DNA from: Natronorubrum daqingense
GTDB taxonomy: Archaea; Halobacteriota; Halobacteria; Halobacteriales; Natrialbaceae
NCBI RefSeq assembly: GCF_001971705.1
Contig: NZ_CP019327.1
Location: forward strand, 372,001-436,000
Direction: 5' to 3'
Length of the DNA stretch: 64,000 nucleotides
Part shown: positions 54,384 through 62,674 of the stretch, piece by piece
Layout: the number at the start of each line of letters is the position of its first letter
Numbering within the stretch: position 1 is the stretch's first letter
Program-made: the position numbers and the translations under genes
Notes under the pieces: model-generated
What the model was told of the DNA's origin: nothing
The model's input: only the letters and a program-made list of their open reading frames with translations
Database searches by the model: none

Positions 54384-54770
54384 ATGATCCTCGACGATAC
54401 TGACCGCCCCGCCGAGGAGTACGAGGAACTGATCGAGGGACTCGAGGACCTCCGAGCGGAGGCGGCGAACGAACCGATCAAAGTCGGACGACTCGACGGA
54501 CTGTTCGACGAGGCGACGACCAGCAACCCGAATATCTGGAACACCGTGACGGCGTTTATCGACGTCGAAGACGGCGAAGCCGTCGTCACCGACGAATCGA
54601 AACTCGCCCAGGGCAAGTGGGCCCCGGAAATCGTCGACGACTGCGACGCGATGCTCACCGTTGACATCGACTACGGCCAGATGCCTGACGACTTCAAGTA
54701 CGTCGTTCTGAAGAAGCTAGACGAGAAGATCGAGGCAGCCGAGCAGCGAGCGGAACGCACTCGAGAGTAA
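54384..54770 (+). CDS. conserved hypothetical acidic protein
   Basis: 128 residues from the ATG at 54384 (MILDDTDRPAEEYEELIEGL). Two helical ends with a middle beta segment (VTAFIDVEDGEAVVTDESKL, DDCDAMLTVDIDYGQ) and a C-terminal helix ending EQRAERTRE. No family recognised. Codon use is normal for the genome. The longer open frame upstream has no start support. Confidence 0.6.
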   Translation: MILDDTDRPAEEYEELIEGLEDLRAEAANEPIKVGRLDGLFDEATTSNPNIWNTVTAFIDVEDGEAVVTDESKLAQGKWAPEIVDDCDAMLTVDIDYGQMPDDFKYVVLKKLDEKIEAAEQRAERTRE

Positions 54771-54826
54771 CCGGTTCGACTCGGAATCGTGTCGCCTGAC
54801 GATTCGCAATTAGGTGGCCAGAACGG

Positions 54827-54837
54827 TTATTTATTTT
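54827..54837 (+). promoter_or_regulatory. TATA-like element before lipoprotein gene
   Basis: TTATTTATTTT lies 18-28 bases before the GTG at 54855. Confidence 0.45.
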
Positions 54838-54854
54838 CCATTTAAACGGAACGT

Positions 54855-55442
54855 GTGAACCGACGGGCATTTTTGATGACGGGGGGAATGGTCGCCAGTA
54901 CACTGCCTATTGCTGGCTGTCTCGGTGTGAATGAACCGGACCTAGAAGTAACACAGTTGGTCCATCCGGATCCACGAATGGTTTCGATTACTGAATCTAA
55001 TAGGAGCGTTTCTGGAACAATCCAAAACCAGGTCCACAGTGGAAATGTTACCGCTAGATTATTTTGGTTCCTCGATGAATCTGCTCCCGATCCGTCGAGT
55101 ATTGAGCCCCAAGATAATCCAGACATCGAGTTCGACGTTGCACGCACATGGCACTTTGATCGGGACGAACGACGAGAAGAGTCAATCCATGGTGAACCAC
55201 CAAGCGAATGGGTTGAGTACGGGATGGTTCCGGAAGCAGCATCATACGGTGCAACGATAAGAAATAATGGTGAATCTGGTGAGGGTGAAATAAAATTGAC
55301 GTATCCTGAGTCCGACGATGAATCACTCGAGCAACCAGGTGAGAAAGTCGAATACATCGCATCTGACGACGAGCTAACGGTCATGTTTGACGTAACGATT
55401 GCAACGGATGTGTATTACGAAATCACTGCAAAACCCAACTAA
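54855..55442 (+). CDS. AT-biased lipoprotein of unknown function
   Basis: 195 residues, GTG start at 54855 after a TATA box. Signal MNRRAFLMTGGMVASTLPIA with lipobox IAGC (Cys22). The mature domain is beta-rich: VSGTIQNQVHSGNVTARLFW, SYGATIRNNGESGEGEIKLT, ELTVMFDVTIATDVYYEITA. A/T content is clearly above that of neighbouring genes, suggesting acquisition. No family recognised. Confidence 0.68.
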   Translation: MNRRAFLMTGGMVASTLPIAGCLGVNEPDLEVTQLVHPDPRMVSITESNRSVSGTIQNQVHSGNVTARLFWFLDESAPDPSSIEPQDNPDIEFDVARTWHFDRDERREESIHGEPPSEWVEYGMVPEAASYGATIRNNGESGEGEIKLTYPESDDESLEQPGEKVEYIASDDELTVMFDVTIATDVYYEITAKPN

Positions 55443-55562
55443 TTGCGTTGACGAGCACTGTTTTTGACGGCGTTCAGTTACTGATTCGTGGTCGTAGCGA
55501 ACTGACGTACTGATCAAAAAGCGACTTCGAGCGGTGTCTCGACGCAAGCATCACCAAATTGA

Positions 55563-56597
55563 TTAATCGGCCGGCGTTTCGCCCGCTTGCTGCTCGAGTT
55601 TTCGTCGTCGCCAGAGATAGACGACACCGGGAACGATGGCGACGATCCAAAACAGCGAGACGAGCACGTATACCCACGTGTACTTCGGCCAGTCGGTGTG
55701 TGGACTGAGCGCCTTGCTGTCCTGGTAGAGTGCTATCGGAAGTGCAACCCACGAACCGAGCACGAGTAATCCGCCGATACCGGCAGGGAGGACGTTGAGA
55801 AAGACGACCGAAACGATCCACCCGAGCGTCGCCGCCCCGATGACCGTTCGCCAGCGAGTTTCGGGGACGAACGACGGGGGAGGCGAAGCGCGAGCGGTGG
55901 GTTGCTCGTGTCCGGGATCGGCCCGTGGCTCGGATCGATCTGTGTGCGTTTCTGACGCTTCTCGAGTAGCCGACTGGTCGTCGTTCAATGAGACGAACTC
56001 GAGGTACTCCGCCACCAATTCGGCGGCCTCGTTCTCGCCGAGCAAGTCGACGAGATCACTGCCGTCGACGAGTTTGACGTTGAGTCGCTGGGCTAACTCT
56101 CGCCCCTGGGCAGTGAATTCGTTGGTCGTAACGACGACGACCTTGTCGACGCCGTCGTACTGATTTTTGAGGCTCGCGTACTGCTGAATTTCCGGCGAGC
56201 CGACGGTCGTGTTCGGGCCGTAGCGTTTCGCCTGAATGAGCGTCGTCTGGTCGTAGGGCGTCGTTTTGGTGGCGACGACGTCGACTCCCTGGTCGGCAGC
56301 TTCCGACGAGACTTCAGTCTGCCACCCCATCTTCGCCCAGAGGTCGGCCACGAAATGCTCGAAGTCGTAGGGATCCATCTGCTGAAGCACGGCCTGAAGC
56401 TGTTCGGGACTCTCGACTGGACCGTCATCGAAGGGGACCTCGGTGTTGGAGGACGGAGTGTCTGGCGAGGATCGACCGGCGGGTTGGGTGGTTCCGTCGG
56501 TGCGTTCCGACTCGTCGCTCGAGTTCGTACCTCGGGTCAAATCCCGAAGCTGCCGGTAGAACTCGCGATAAAAGACGTAGCGGAGCAACCGTTTCAT
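55563..56597 (-). CDS. Mrr-type restriction endonuclease domain with C-terminal membrane helices
   Basis: 344 residues. Residues about 70-190 are a complete Mrr_cat nuclease domain: MDPYDFEHFVADLWAKMGWQ, DQGVDVVATKT (Asp106) and TLIQAKRYGP (Gln-x-Lys, K124), then VDKVVVVTTNEFTAQGRELA. Residues about 240-335 hold three transmembrane helices (GAATLGWIVSVVFLNVL, GIGGLLVLGSWVALPIALYQ, WVYVLVSLFWIVAIVPGVVY). The nuclease would face the cytoplasm. Mrr-type enzymes cut modified DNA; a membrane anchor suggests a defence or DNA-uptake guard role (inference). No methylase is nearby. Confidence 0.85.
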   Translation of the reverse strand: MKRLLRYVFYREFYRQLRDLTRGTNSSDESERTDGTTQPAGRSSPDTPSSNTEVPFDDGPVESPEQLQAVLQQMDPYDFEHFVADLWAKMGWQTEVSSEAADQGVDVVATKTTPYDQTTLIQAKRYGPNTTVGSPEIQQYASLKNQYDGVDKVVVVTTNEFTAQGRELAQRLNVKLVDGSDLVDLLGENEAAELVAEYLEFVSLNDDQSATREASETHTDRSEPRADPGHEQPTARASPPPSFVPETRWRTVIGAATLGWIVSVVFLNVLPAGIGGLLVLGSWVALPIALYQDSKALSPHTDWPKYTWVYVLVSLFWIVAIVPGVVYLWRRRKLEQQAGETPAD

Positions 56598-56785
56598 ACG
56601 AACCGCTAGTGTATCGTGTCGAGTTATGTGTTCTCCTCTGGAAAGTCCTCGAGACGGTCACAGACCTGTCGTGGTTCCAAGGTATACTGTGTGTTTTTTC
56701 TGCGTCCAGGGTTAGTAAAATATCATAGTAAAAGATTTACAAGTCAATAGGTAATTTTAGTACCTCGTCACTTCAATGGCTGGCT

Positions 56786-57229
56786 ATGAGTATCGCACAG
56801 GTCGAGTGCACCCGTTGTGAGCACTCGTTCGAGGTCGACACGGAGTATTTTCGGCGATACGGGGCCGATCCGTTCTGCGCTGATTGTCTGATTCACACCG
56901 TCTGCTATCAGTGCAACCGAGGGTTGCGTCTACAGCCCTCTCGATATCAGGAACTGAACGGTGATCCGGTGGTGTGTACTGACTGCGACCCTCAGCCCGA
57001 AATTGAGCCACCTCGAGCACCGACGGAGACACCATCGTTCTGGCAGGGTCTGACGACCGGCGAGAAAGTATTGTTTCCGCTCGTCGTTCTCATCGGTCTC
57101 GTCGCCATCGGTGCCACACTCGTCGATCCAGCGACGCCGACCACCGACGTCTCGAGAGTGGTCGCAACCTGTGCCATCATTGCCGTCTGGATCTATTCTC
57201 GAGGTCGGAAAAACAAGATAGATGAATGA
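56786..57229 (+). CDS. zinc-ribbon membrane protein
   Basis: 147 residues. The cytosolic N-terminal part has several Cys pairs (CTRCEHSF, FCADCLIHTVCYQCNRGLRL, VVCTDCDP) for one or two zinc ribbons. Two transmembrane helices follow at about 92-112 (KVLFPLVVLIGLVAIGATL) and about 120-138 (DVSRVVATCAIIAVWIYSRG). It is divergent from the Mrr-type nuclease gene, sharing an AT-rich 190-base intergenic region. Function unknown. Confidence 0.72.
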   Translation: MSIAQVECTRCEHSFEVDTEYFRRYGADPFCADCLIHTVCYQCNRGLRLQPSRYQELNGDPVVCTDCDPQPEIEPPRAPTETPSFWQGLTTGEKVLFPLVVLIGLVAIGATLVDPATPTTDVSRVVATCAIIAVWIYSRGRKNKIDE

Positions 57230-57313
57230 TAGGTCCCCATTTACGAATATCGTGGTCGTATTTCGACGGTAATTGGCGGGACTCACGCGCTTGTGAATCG
57301 AGTAAGAGTAGTT

Positions 57314-57334
57314 GACTCGCCGGGATTTGAACCC
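57314..57334. repeat. duplicate of the tRNA-Ala 3' segment
   Basis: GACTCGCCGGGATTTGAACC and one more base repeats exactly the T-arm and acceptor end of the tRNA-Ala gene (57446-57466), in the same orientation, 132 bases away. A related inverted piece (GGGGCTTCAAATCCCG, about 57376-57391) lies between. This pattern is typical of integration or excision scars at tRNA genes. Confidence 0.75.
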
Positions 57335-57443
57335 ATAGGAAGACGGTCGCTCGCTTCGCTCGCGCTGCGACTTCCGGGGCTTCAAATCCCGTCTTCGACG
57401 AAAATTTGTGGCGCTCACGAATTTGTTCGCGCCGCAGAATAGT

Positions 57444-57515
57444 GGACTCGCCGGGATTTGAACCCGGGGCCTCTCCCATGCCAAGGGAGTGATCTACCTC
57501 TGATCTACGAGCCCT
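57444..57515 (-). tRNA. tRNA-Ala (anticodon GGC)
   Basis: On the minus strand the sequence folds as a full cloverleaf of 72 nucleotides: acceptor GGGCTCG with CGAGTCC (one G-T pair), D arm GATC...GATC, anticodon stem CTCCC/GGGAG around loop TTGGCAT, variable loop AGGCC, and T arm CCGGG/CCCGG with TTCAAAT. The anticodon GGC reads GCC alanine codons. The 3' CCA is not encoded and there is no intron. Confidence 0.95.
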
Positions 57516-57809
57516 CGTTCGCATTGCAGTATTTCCGTGGGGAATAGATAAACCCCTCGAAATACTCGAGGCAGTACTCGAGTTATCAGACAGACGCGGT
57601 TCGCTCGAGGAACTGCTCACGTCCAGTCCGTGTGAGTCAACACCCATCGCAGGCAGTTGTGTGAGTATCGCCTACTACCGGGACTGGGTCGGCTGTTTCG
57701 CTAGCCACGGATTTGCTGTTGACCATTCGGTGCCACCACTCCTCGAGTCGACCACCCGTTGGAGGTAACCATTTCACTCAGAACGTGAACGGTGCTATCA
57801 GAACACACG

Positions 57810-59432
57810 ATGAAACGGGAGATGCTCACCACGGACTTCCTCGAGCGCGCGGTCTACGACTACGGCGACGTCACCGGCGTCGTCGCCCACGACGGGACCG
57901 AGTACACGTACGAGGAGGTCGACGACCGAGTGAATCAGCTCGCACACGCCCTCGAAGACCGCGGCGTCACGCAGGGAGACCGTGTCGCCCTTTTAGCACC
58001 GAACACGCACTACTTCATCGAGACGCTGTACGCGACGAACAAGCTGGGTGCGGTGTTCGTTCCGCTGAACTACCGCCTCGAGCCCGAGGAGTACGCCTAC
58101 ATCCTCGAGGACTGCGCGGCAGGAACGGTTATCGCGGACTACGACTACGCCGACAAGATCGAGGCGATTCGCGAGGAGATTCCGGCGACGACGTTCGTCG
58201 GCTACGAGGCCGACCAGATCGAGGGGGCCTCCGACGGTTCGTGGGAGGACTACGAGGGTGTCCTCGAGGGCAAGCCCGCGACGGAACCCGACCGCCCGGA
58301 GGTCAGCGAGGACGACGACGCGAGCATCAATTACACCTCGGGGACGACGGGCGATCCGAAGGGTGTCGTCCGCACCCACCGCACGGAACACTGGCACGCG
58401 CTCGTGCTCAACCAACACATGGAGATCCGGGACGACGACACCTACCTCTGGACCCTGCCGATGTTCCACTGTAACGGCTGGGGCCACACCTACGCGATCA
58501 CGGGCACCGGCGCGAGTCACGTCTGCCAGCGCACGTTCGACGCTGCTGGCGTCTTCGAGCGCGTCCGCGAGTACGACGTGAGCTTCATGTGCGGTGCACC
58601 GACGGTGCTGAACAATCTTATTCAGTACGCTGAGGACCGTTCGGACCTCGAGACGACGGGTGACCGCGACGTCCGTATCGCGACCGCCGGCTCCGCACCC
58701 GCGACGGCCACCATCGAGACCGTCGAGGACGAGTTCGGCTGGCGGATCATCCACATCTACGGCCTCACTGAGACGGCGCCGATCATCACGACGAGCAACT
58801 CGCCGCGCCGACTCGCCGAGCGCGGTCGCGAACTCAAAATCAAGCAAGGCAGCCAGACCCTCTGTACAGACGTTCGCGTCGTTGACGAGGACGGAGAAGA
58901 CGTCCCCCGCGACGGCGAGACCATCGGCGAAATCGTCGTCCGGGGCAACCAGGTGATGGATCGCTATCTCAACAAGCCAGCTATCACCGAGGAAGCGTTC
59001 TCCGAACGCCTCGAGGGGTACTTCCACACCGGCGACCTTGCTACGATGGACGAGGACGGCATGGTCGCCATCCAGGACCGCAAGAAGGACATCATCATCT
59101 CCGGCGGCGAGAACATCTCGAGCATCGAACTCGAAGACATTCTTTACGACCACCCGGACGTGGGAAAGGCCGCCGTCGTCCCGGTCCCGAGCGAACAGTG
59201 GGGAGAGACCCCGAAAGCGGTGGTCGTTCCGCGAAGCGACGACCCCGACGACGCGGACCGCCTCGAGGACGACCTCCTCGAGTTCGTCGGCGAGCGTCTG
59301 GCGAGTTACAAGAAACCCTCGAGCGTCGACTTTGTCGACGATCTGCCCGAGACGGCGACCGGAAAGGTCCAGAAGTACGAACTCCGCGAGGAGTACTGGG
59401 ACGAAGAGGAGACGCGCGTGGGACAACAGTGA
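57810..59432 (+). CDS. AMP-forming acyl-CoA synthetase
   Basis: 540 residues from the ATG at 57810 (MKREMLTTDFLERAVYDYGD). ANL-family signatures: INYTSGTTGDPKGVV (P-loop), HIYGLTETAPIITTSN, YFHTGDLATMDEDGMV, RKKDIIISGGENISS and a C-terminal Lys in PETATGKVQKYEL. It activates a fatty or other carboxylic acid to its CoA ester; the chain length is not evident. Internal ATG at 57822 is an alternative start. Confidence 0.9.
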   Translation: MKREMLTTDFLERAVYDYGDVTGVVAHDGTEYTYEEVDDRVNQLAHALEDRGVTQGDRVALLAPNTHYFIETLYATNKLGAVFVPLNYRLEPEEYAYILEDCAAGTVIADYDYADKIEAIREEIPATTFVGYEADQIEGASDGSWEDYEGVLEGKPATEPDRPEVSEDDDASINYTSGTTGDPKGVVRTHRTEHWHALVLNQHMEIRDDDTYLWTLPMFHCNGWGHTYAITGTGASHVCQRTFDAAGVFERVREYDVSFMCGAPTVLNNLIQYAEDRSDLETTGDRDVRIATAGSAPATATIETVEDEFGWRIIHIYGLTETAPIITTSNSPRRLAERGRELKIKQGSQTLCTDVRVVDEDGEDVPRDGETIGEIVVRGNQVMDRYLNKPAITEEAFSERLEGYFHTGDLATMDEDGMVAIQDRKKDIIISGGENISSIELEDILYDHPDVGKAAVVPVPSEQWGETPKAVVVPRSDDPDDADRLEDDLLEFVGERLASYKKPSSVDFVDDLPETATGKVQKYELREEYWDEEETRVGQQ

Positions 59433-59483
59433 TCGATTGACAGCCTGATAGCCTCACACTACTTCGAAACTATCGGACCCGAG

Positions 59484-59661
59484 AACACCACGAAAGCCCC
59501 TGTCGGCCTCCAGTCGAAGGGCTCGCTGTGCTCCTCGGACTTCGTCCTGCGGTGCTTGCGTCGCCCGTCTTCCCGGAGGCCGACAGCCCCTTTCATTCCC
59601 ACCCGCGGTGGCACGACCGGCCAGCCGGTACTGGTGGGAATGAAAGGGCTTTCGTGGTGTT
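59484..59661. repeat. 178-bp compound palindrome
   Basis: Outer arms AACACCACGAAAGCCC (59484-59499) and their exact complement (59646-59661), 16 bp. Inside, hairpin 1 pairs CTGTCGGCCTCC (59500-59511) with 59575-59586, 12 bp, and hairpin 2 pairs CCCTTTCATTCCCACC (59588-59603) with 59633-59648, 16 bp. All three stems are perfect; hairpin 2 overlaps the right outer arm by three bases. It lies in a gene-free region between acyl-CoA synthetase and rps15. It could be a structured RNA or a non-autonomous IS200/IS605-type element (PATE). Confidence 0.9.
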
Positions 59662-59850
59662 TGCGGGACAGTAACCGACGCTCGAGGATCGTCTGCTCTC
59701 GAGGACCATCTGGGAGGTTCGAGAATTCGCCGATTCCAGTCTAGAAACCCTTTAGTCCGTTCGAGAGAGACGACACAACGGGAAGCGCACGGCCGCAAAT
59801 CTGACGGCGCCGTCCACTCTTTCGGACGGCTTGGGATTGCGGAAGTGCAC

Positions 59851-59866
59851 CGACAGTCGACTGTCG
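59851..59866. promoter_or_regulatory. perfect 16-bp palindrome upstream of rps15
   Basis: CGACAGTCGACTGTCG is self-complementary. It lies 45 bases before the rps15 ATG and just upstream of a TATA-like TTTCATA (59871-59877), the usual place for a regulator site near BRE/TATA. Confidence 0.55.
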
Positions 59867-59910
59867 ACTGTTTCATACACGAGCGGTCAGTGCGGTTCCT
59901 ATCCTCACCA

Positions 59911-60378
59911 ATGGCACGAATGCATACCCGCCGCCGAGGCTCGTCCGGATCGGACAAGCCAGCGGCAGACGAACCGCCGGAGTGGAGCGACGTCGACGCC
60001 GAGGAGATCGAATCTCGCGTCGTCGAACTGGCAGAGCAGGGCTACGAACCGAGCCAGATCGGAATGAAGCTGCGTGACGAAGGTGTCACGGGCACGCCGA
60101 TTCCCGACGTCAAACTGGCCACCGGGAAGAAGCTCACGACGATTCTCGAGGAGAACGACGCGACGCCCGAGATTCCCGAGGATCTGTACAACCTGATGGA
60201 GCGCGCAGTCCGCCTGCGCGAGCACATCCAGGAGAACCAGCAGGACTACCAGAACAAACGCGCCCTGCAGAACACCGAGTCGAAGGTCCGCCGTCTCGTT
60301 CAATACTACCGCGGTGACGAACTCGAGGCGGACTTCGAGTATTCCTTCGACGTTGCGAAAGAGATCGTCGACGAGTAA
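59911..60378 (+). CDS. rps15: 30S ribosomal protein S15
   Basis: 155 residues from the ATG at 59911 (MARMHTRRRGSSGSDKPAAD), the standard archaeal/eukaryal S15 start. The body contains VVELAEQGYEPSQIGMKLRD, YNLMERAVRLREHIQENQQD and SKVRRLVQYYRGD. It binds 16S rRNA in the small-subunit platform. First gene of a four-gene run with recJ-like, pcc1 and rps3ae. Confidence 0.96.
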   Translation: MARMHTRRRGSSGSDKPAADEPPEWSDVDAEEIESRVVELAEQGYEPSQIGMKLRDEGVTGTPIPDVKLATGKKLTTILEENDATPEIPEDLYNLMERAVRLREHIQENQQDYQNKRALQNTESKVRRLVQYYRGDELEADFEYSFDVAKEIVDE

Positions 60379-60387
60379 CACAGCGAC

Positions 60388-61578
60388 ATGTCCACAGAGG
60401 GTCGATCCGAAACCGCGTCGTCCGCCCCTGCGAGCGCACTCGAGAGCGCGAGCTTCGTCCACCTCGTGGCGCGAGCCGACGGGGACGCACTCGCGGCGAG
60501 TGGGCTCCTCGCGAGAGCACTCGCTGCACGCGAGACGCCGTATCAGGTGAGCATCGGGCGAACCGTCGCGGATCGAACCGACCGCGTCAATGACCGCGAC
60601 CCGACAGCCGACGACGCTACGATCGCCGTCGGTGCCGTCGATGCGGACGTGACGCGACTCGAGACGGACGATCGACCGGCCACGCTCGCTGCACTCGAGG
60701 TCGTTCGCGACCTCGAGGCGTCGCCGGATCCCGTCCTCGCACTCGCCGGCCTCGTGGCCGCGGGCGTCGAGCCGGGAGCCGGCGAGTGCGAGTGGATTCT
60801 CGAGGCGGCACGCGAACGCGAGTTGGTCGAACGCCGACCCGGACTTGCGGTGCCGAGTGCGGATCCGGTCGGCGGCTGCGCGCATTCGACGCAAGTCGCC
60901 GCGCCGTGGTCGGGCGACCCGGACGCGACGCGAGCCGCTCTCGACGACCTCGACGTGGCGCTCGACGACCCCGACTCGCTCGCCGACGACGACTACCGAG
61001 CGATCGGGTCTGCCGTCGCTCTCGACGTCGTCGGCGACGACCGCGCGGTCGACGCTGCGGCGGAGACGATTCAGCGAGCGCTTCGCCCCTACGCGACGCC
61101 AGAGCACGCCTTCGAAACCGTCGGCGGCTACGCCGACGTGCTCGAGGCGACGGCCCGGACCGAACCGGGAACGGGCGCTGCGCTCGCGATGGGTCACGAC
61201 GCACACGAGCCGGCACTCGCCGCCTGGCGAGAATACGGCCGACGTGCGCATACGTCGCTCGAGGGTGCGTCGACCGGTCGCTACGACGGTCTGTTCGTCC
61301 TCGGTATCGACGACGGGCCGGTCGAAGCGGTCGCTCGACTCGCCGTCTCGTTTCGCTCGCCGGAGCCGACCGTACTCGTCGTCGCCGAGGATGAAGCGGC
61401 AATCGCTACTCGGGGCGACGACGCACTCGGCGCGACGCTCGAGGCGATCACGCGAGACCTCAAGGAAACGGGCGCTGCGGGCGTCACCTACGACAGCGCC
61501 AATCGCCGTGGCTATCTCAGATACGACCCGGACGTGGACCAGTCGACGATCATCGAAATCGTGAGGGCGTTACGATGA
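60388..61578 (+). CDS. RecJ-like (DHH/GAN/Cdc45-type) protein
   Basis: 396 residues. N-terminal VHLVARADGDALAASGLLAR is the degenerate first DHH motif (a His is absent), and the C-terminal DLKETGAAGVTYDSANRRGY with an IVRALR helix is DHHA1-like. It is Ala-rich, acidic, and the metal-binding residues look incomplete, so nuclease activity is uncertain. Archaeal relatives bind GINS and replace Cdc45. The position in the rps15-pcc1-rps3ae run is what I recall for haloarchaeal RecJ proteins. Nine bases follow rps15; a 4-base overlap joins pcc1. Confidence 0.65.
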   Translation: MSTEGRSETASSAPASALESASFVHLVARADGDALAASGLLARALAARETPYQVSIGRTVADRTDRVNDRDPTADDATIAVGAVDADVTRLETDDRPATLAALEVVRDLEASPDPVLALAGLVAAGVEPGAGECEWILEAARERELVERRPGLAVPSADPVGGCAHSTQVAAPWSGDPDATRAALDDLDVALDDPDSLADDDYRAIGSAVALDVVGDDRAVDAAAETIQRALRPYATPEHAFETVGGYADVLEATARTEPGTGAALAMGHDAHEPALAAWREYGRRAHTSLEGASTGRYDGLFVLGIDDGPVEAVARLAVSFRSPEPTVLVVAEDEAAIATRGDDALGATLEAITRDLKETGAAGVTYDSANRRGYLRYDPDVDQSTIIEIVRALR

Positions 61579-61910
61579 GTCGACGCGCGACGATTCGAAC
61601 GACGCACGAGGACGCCGACGTCGTCGCTCGGGCACTCCGCCCGGGCAATACGGACGAGATGGAGACCGTCGTCGAGACGGACGCTGAGTCCTCGAGCGAG
61701 GAGTCGGCTACCGACGACACCCACGACACCGTCCGCACGCGTATCGAACGCGAGACGACCGGTGGGCTCCACTCGAACGTCGACGACTACGCGGTCAATC
61801 TCGAGGTCGCGATGACTGTCGCAGACGCCACTCGAGAGGAACAGTTCGACCAACCGATGGACGCGGGGTGCGCGTCCGAACACGAACACGATACTACCAA
61901 CAATGAGTGA
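61575..61910 (+). CDS. pcc1: KEOPS complex subunit Pcc1
   Basis: 111 residues. Small alpha-beta fold: ATIRTTHEDADVVARALRPG, then ETTGGLHSNVDDYAVNLEVA with the Pcc1 core and a helix. The middle has an acidic insert (ESSSEESATDDTHD). Pcc1 is the dimerisation subunit of KEOPS, which makes t6A37 in tRNAs with Kae1, Bud32 and Cgi121. Overlaps of 4 bases with recJ-like and 8 with rps3ae. Confidence 0.8.
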   Translation: MSRRATIRTTHEDADVVARALRPGNTDEMETVVETDAESSSEESATDDTHDTVRTRIERETTGGLHSNVDDYAVNLEVAMTVADATREEQFDQPMDAGCASEHEHDTTNNE

Positions 61911-62544
61911 ACGATCAGTTTCACGCGCAAAACAGGAAAAGCGGTGGTACACCATCCTGGCACCGGAGCAATTCGACCGGCAGGAACTCGGTGAGACACC
62001 CGCTGACGAACCGGATCAAGTCTACGACCGAACCGTCGAAACGACGCTCGGCGAGTTGACGAACAACGCCAGCGAGAACAACACGAAGCTGACCTTCAAG
62101 GTCACCGACGTCGGCAGCGACTCGGCGTACACGGAGTTCATCGAGCACTCGCTGACTCGAGACTACCTGCGTTCGCTGGTCCGTCGCGGTGCCTCGAAGA
62201 TCGAGGCCTACGTCACCGTCCTCACGACGGACGACTACCGCGTCCAGATCCAGCCCGTCGCCTTCACGACGAAAAAGGCCGACGCGAGCCAGGAGAAGGC
62301 CATCCGCGAACAGATGGTCGCCATGATCGAAGAGGCCGCCGCCGAGCGGACGTTCGAGGAACTCATCGACAGCGTCGTCGAAGGGCGACTCTCCTCGGGC
62401 ATCTACGGCGAGGCCAAGACGATCTACCCGCTTCGCCGCGTCGAGATCCAGAAGGCGACCCTCGAGGCCCGACCCGAGGAAGTCGCCGAAGAGGAAGCGA
62501 CCGCGGTCGACGTCGACGAAGAAGACGTCGCCACGGACGACTAA
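61903..62544 (+). CDS. rps3ae: 30S ribosomal protein S3Ae (eS1)
   Basis: 213 residues. Typical archaeal eS1: SERSVSRAKQEKRWYTILAP (start), FDRQELGETPADEPDQVYDR, VRRGASKIEAYVTVLTTDDY and a C-terminal acidic tail VDVDEEDVATDD. It is part of the small subunit. Last gene of the run; a T6 tract follows its stop. Confidence 0.95.
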   Translation: MSERSVSRAKQEKRWYTILAPEQFDRQELGETPADEPDQVYDRTVETTLGELTNNASENNTKLTFKVTDVGSDSAYTEFIEHSLTRDYLRSLVRRGASKIEAYVTVLTTDDYRVQIQPVAFTTKKADASQEKAIREQMVAMIEEAAAERTFEELIDSVVEGRLSSGIYGEAKTIYPLRRVEIQKATLEARPEEVAEEEATAVDVDEEDVATDD

Positions 62545-62559
62545 CGCGACGACCGAACG

Positions 62560-62575
62560 CGAGGCGTTTTTTCTA
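62560..62575 (+). terminator. T-rich terminator after rps3ae
   Basis: The sequence GCGAGGCGTTTTTTCTAC contains an uninterrupted run of six T (62567-62572), 23 bases after the stop codon, as is usual for archaeal transcription stop signals. Confidence 0.55.
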
Positions 62576-62674
62576 CTGGGACACATCACGCGACGGAGAG
62601 CCGTTGCTCCCCTCGAGTGAGATCCCCACCCCCACTCGTTCGCATTTAACACGGCTCCCCACGAACGAGCGTCT

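Noticed and set aside
57177-57647. 156- and 184-codon open frames across tRNA-Ala
   Set aside because: They run through the tRNA gene and its fragments; their amino acids reflect structural RNA sequence, not a protein.
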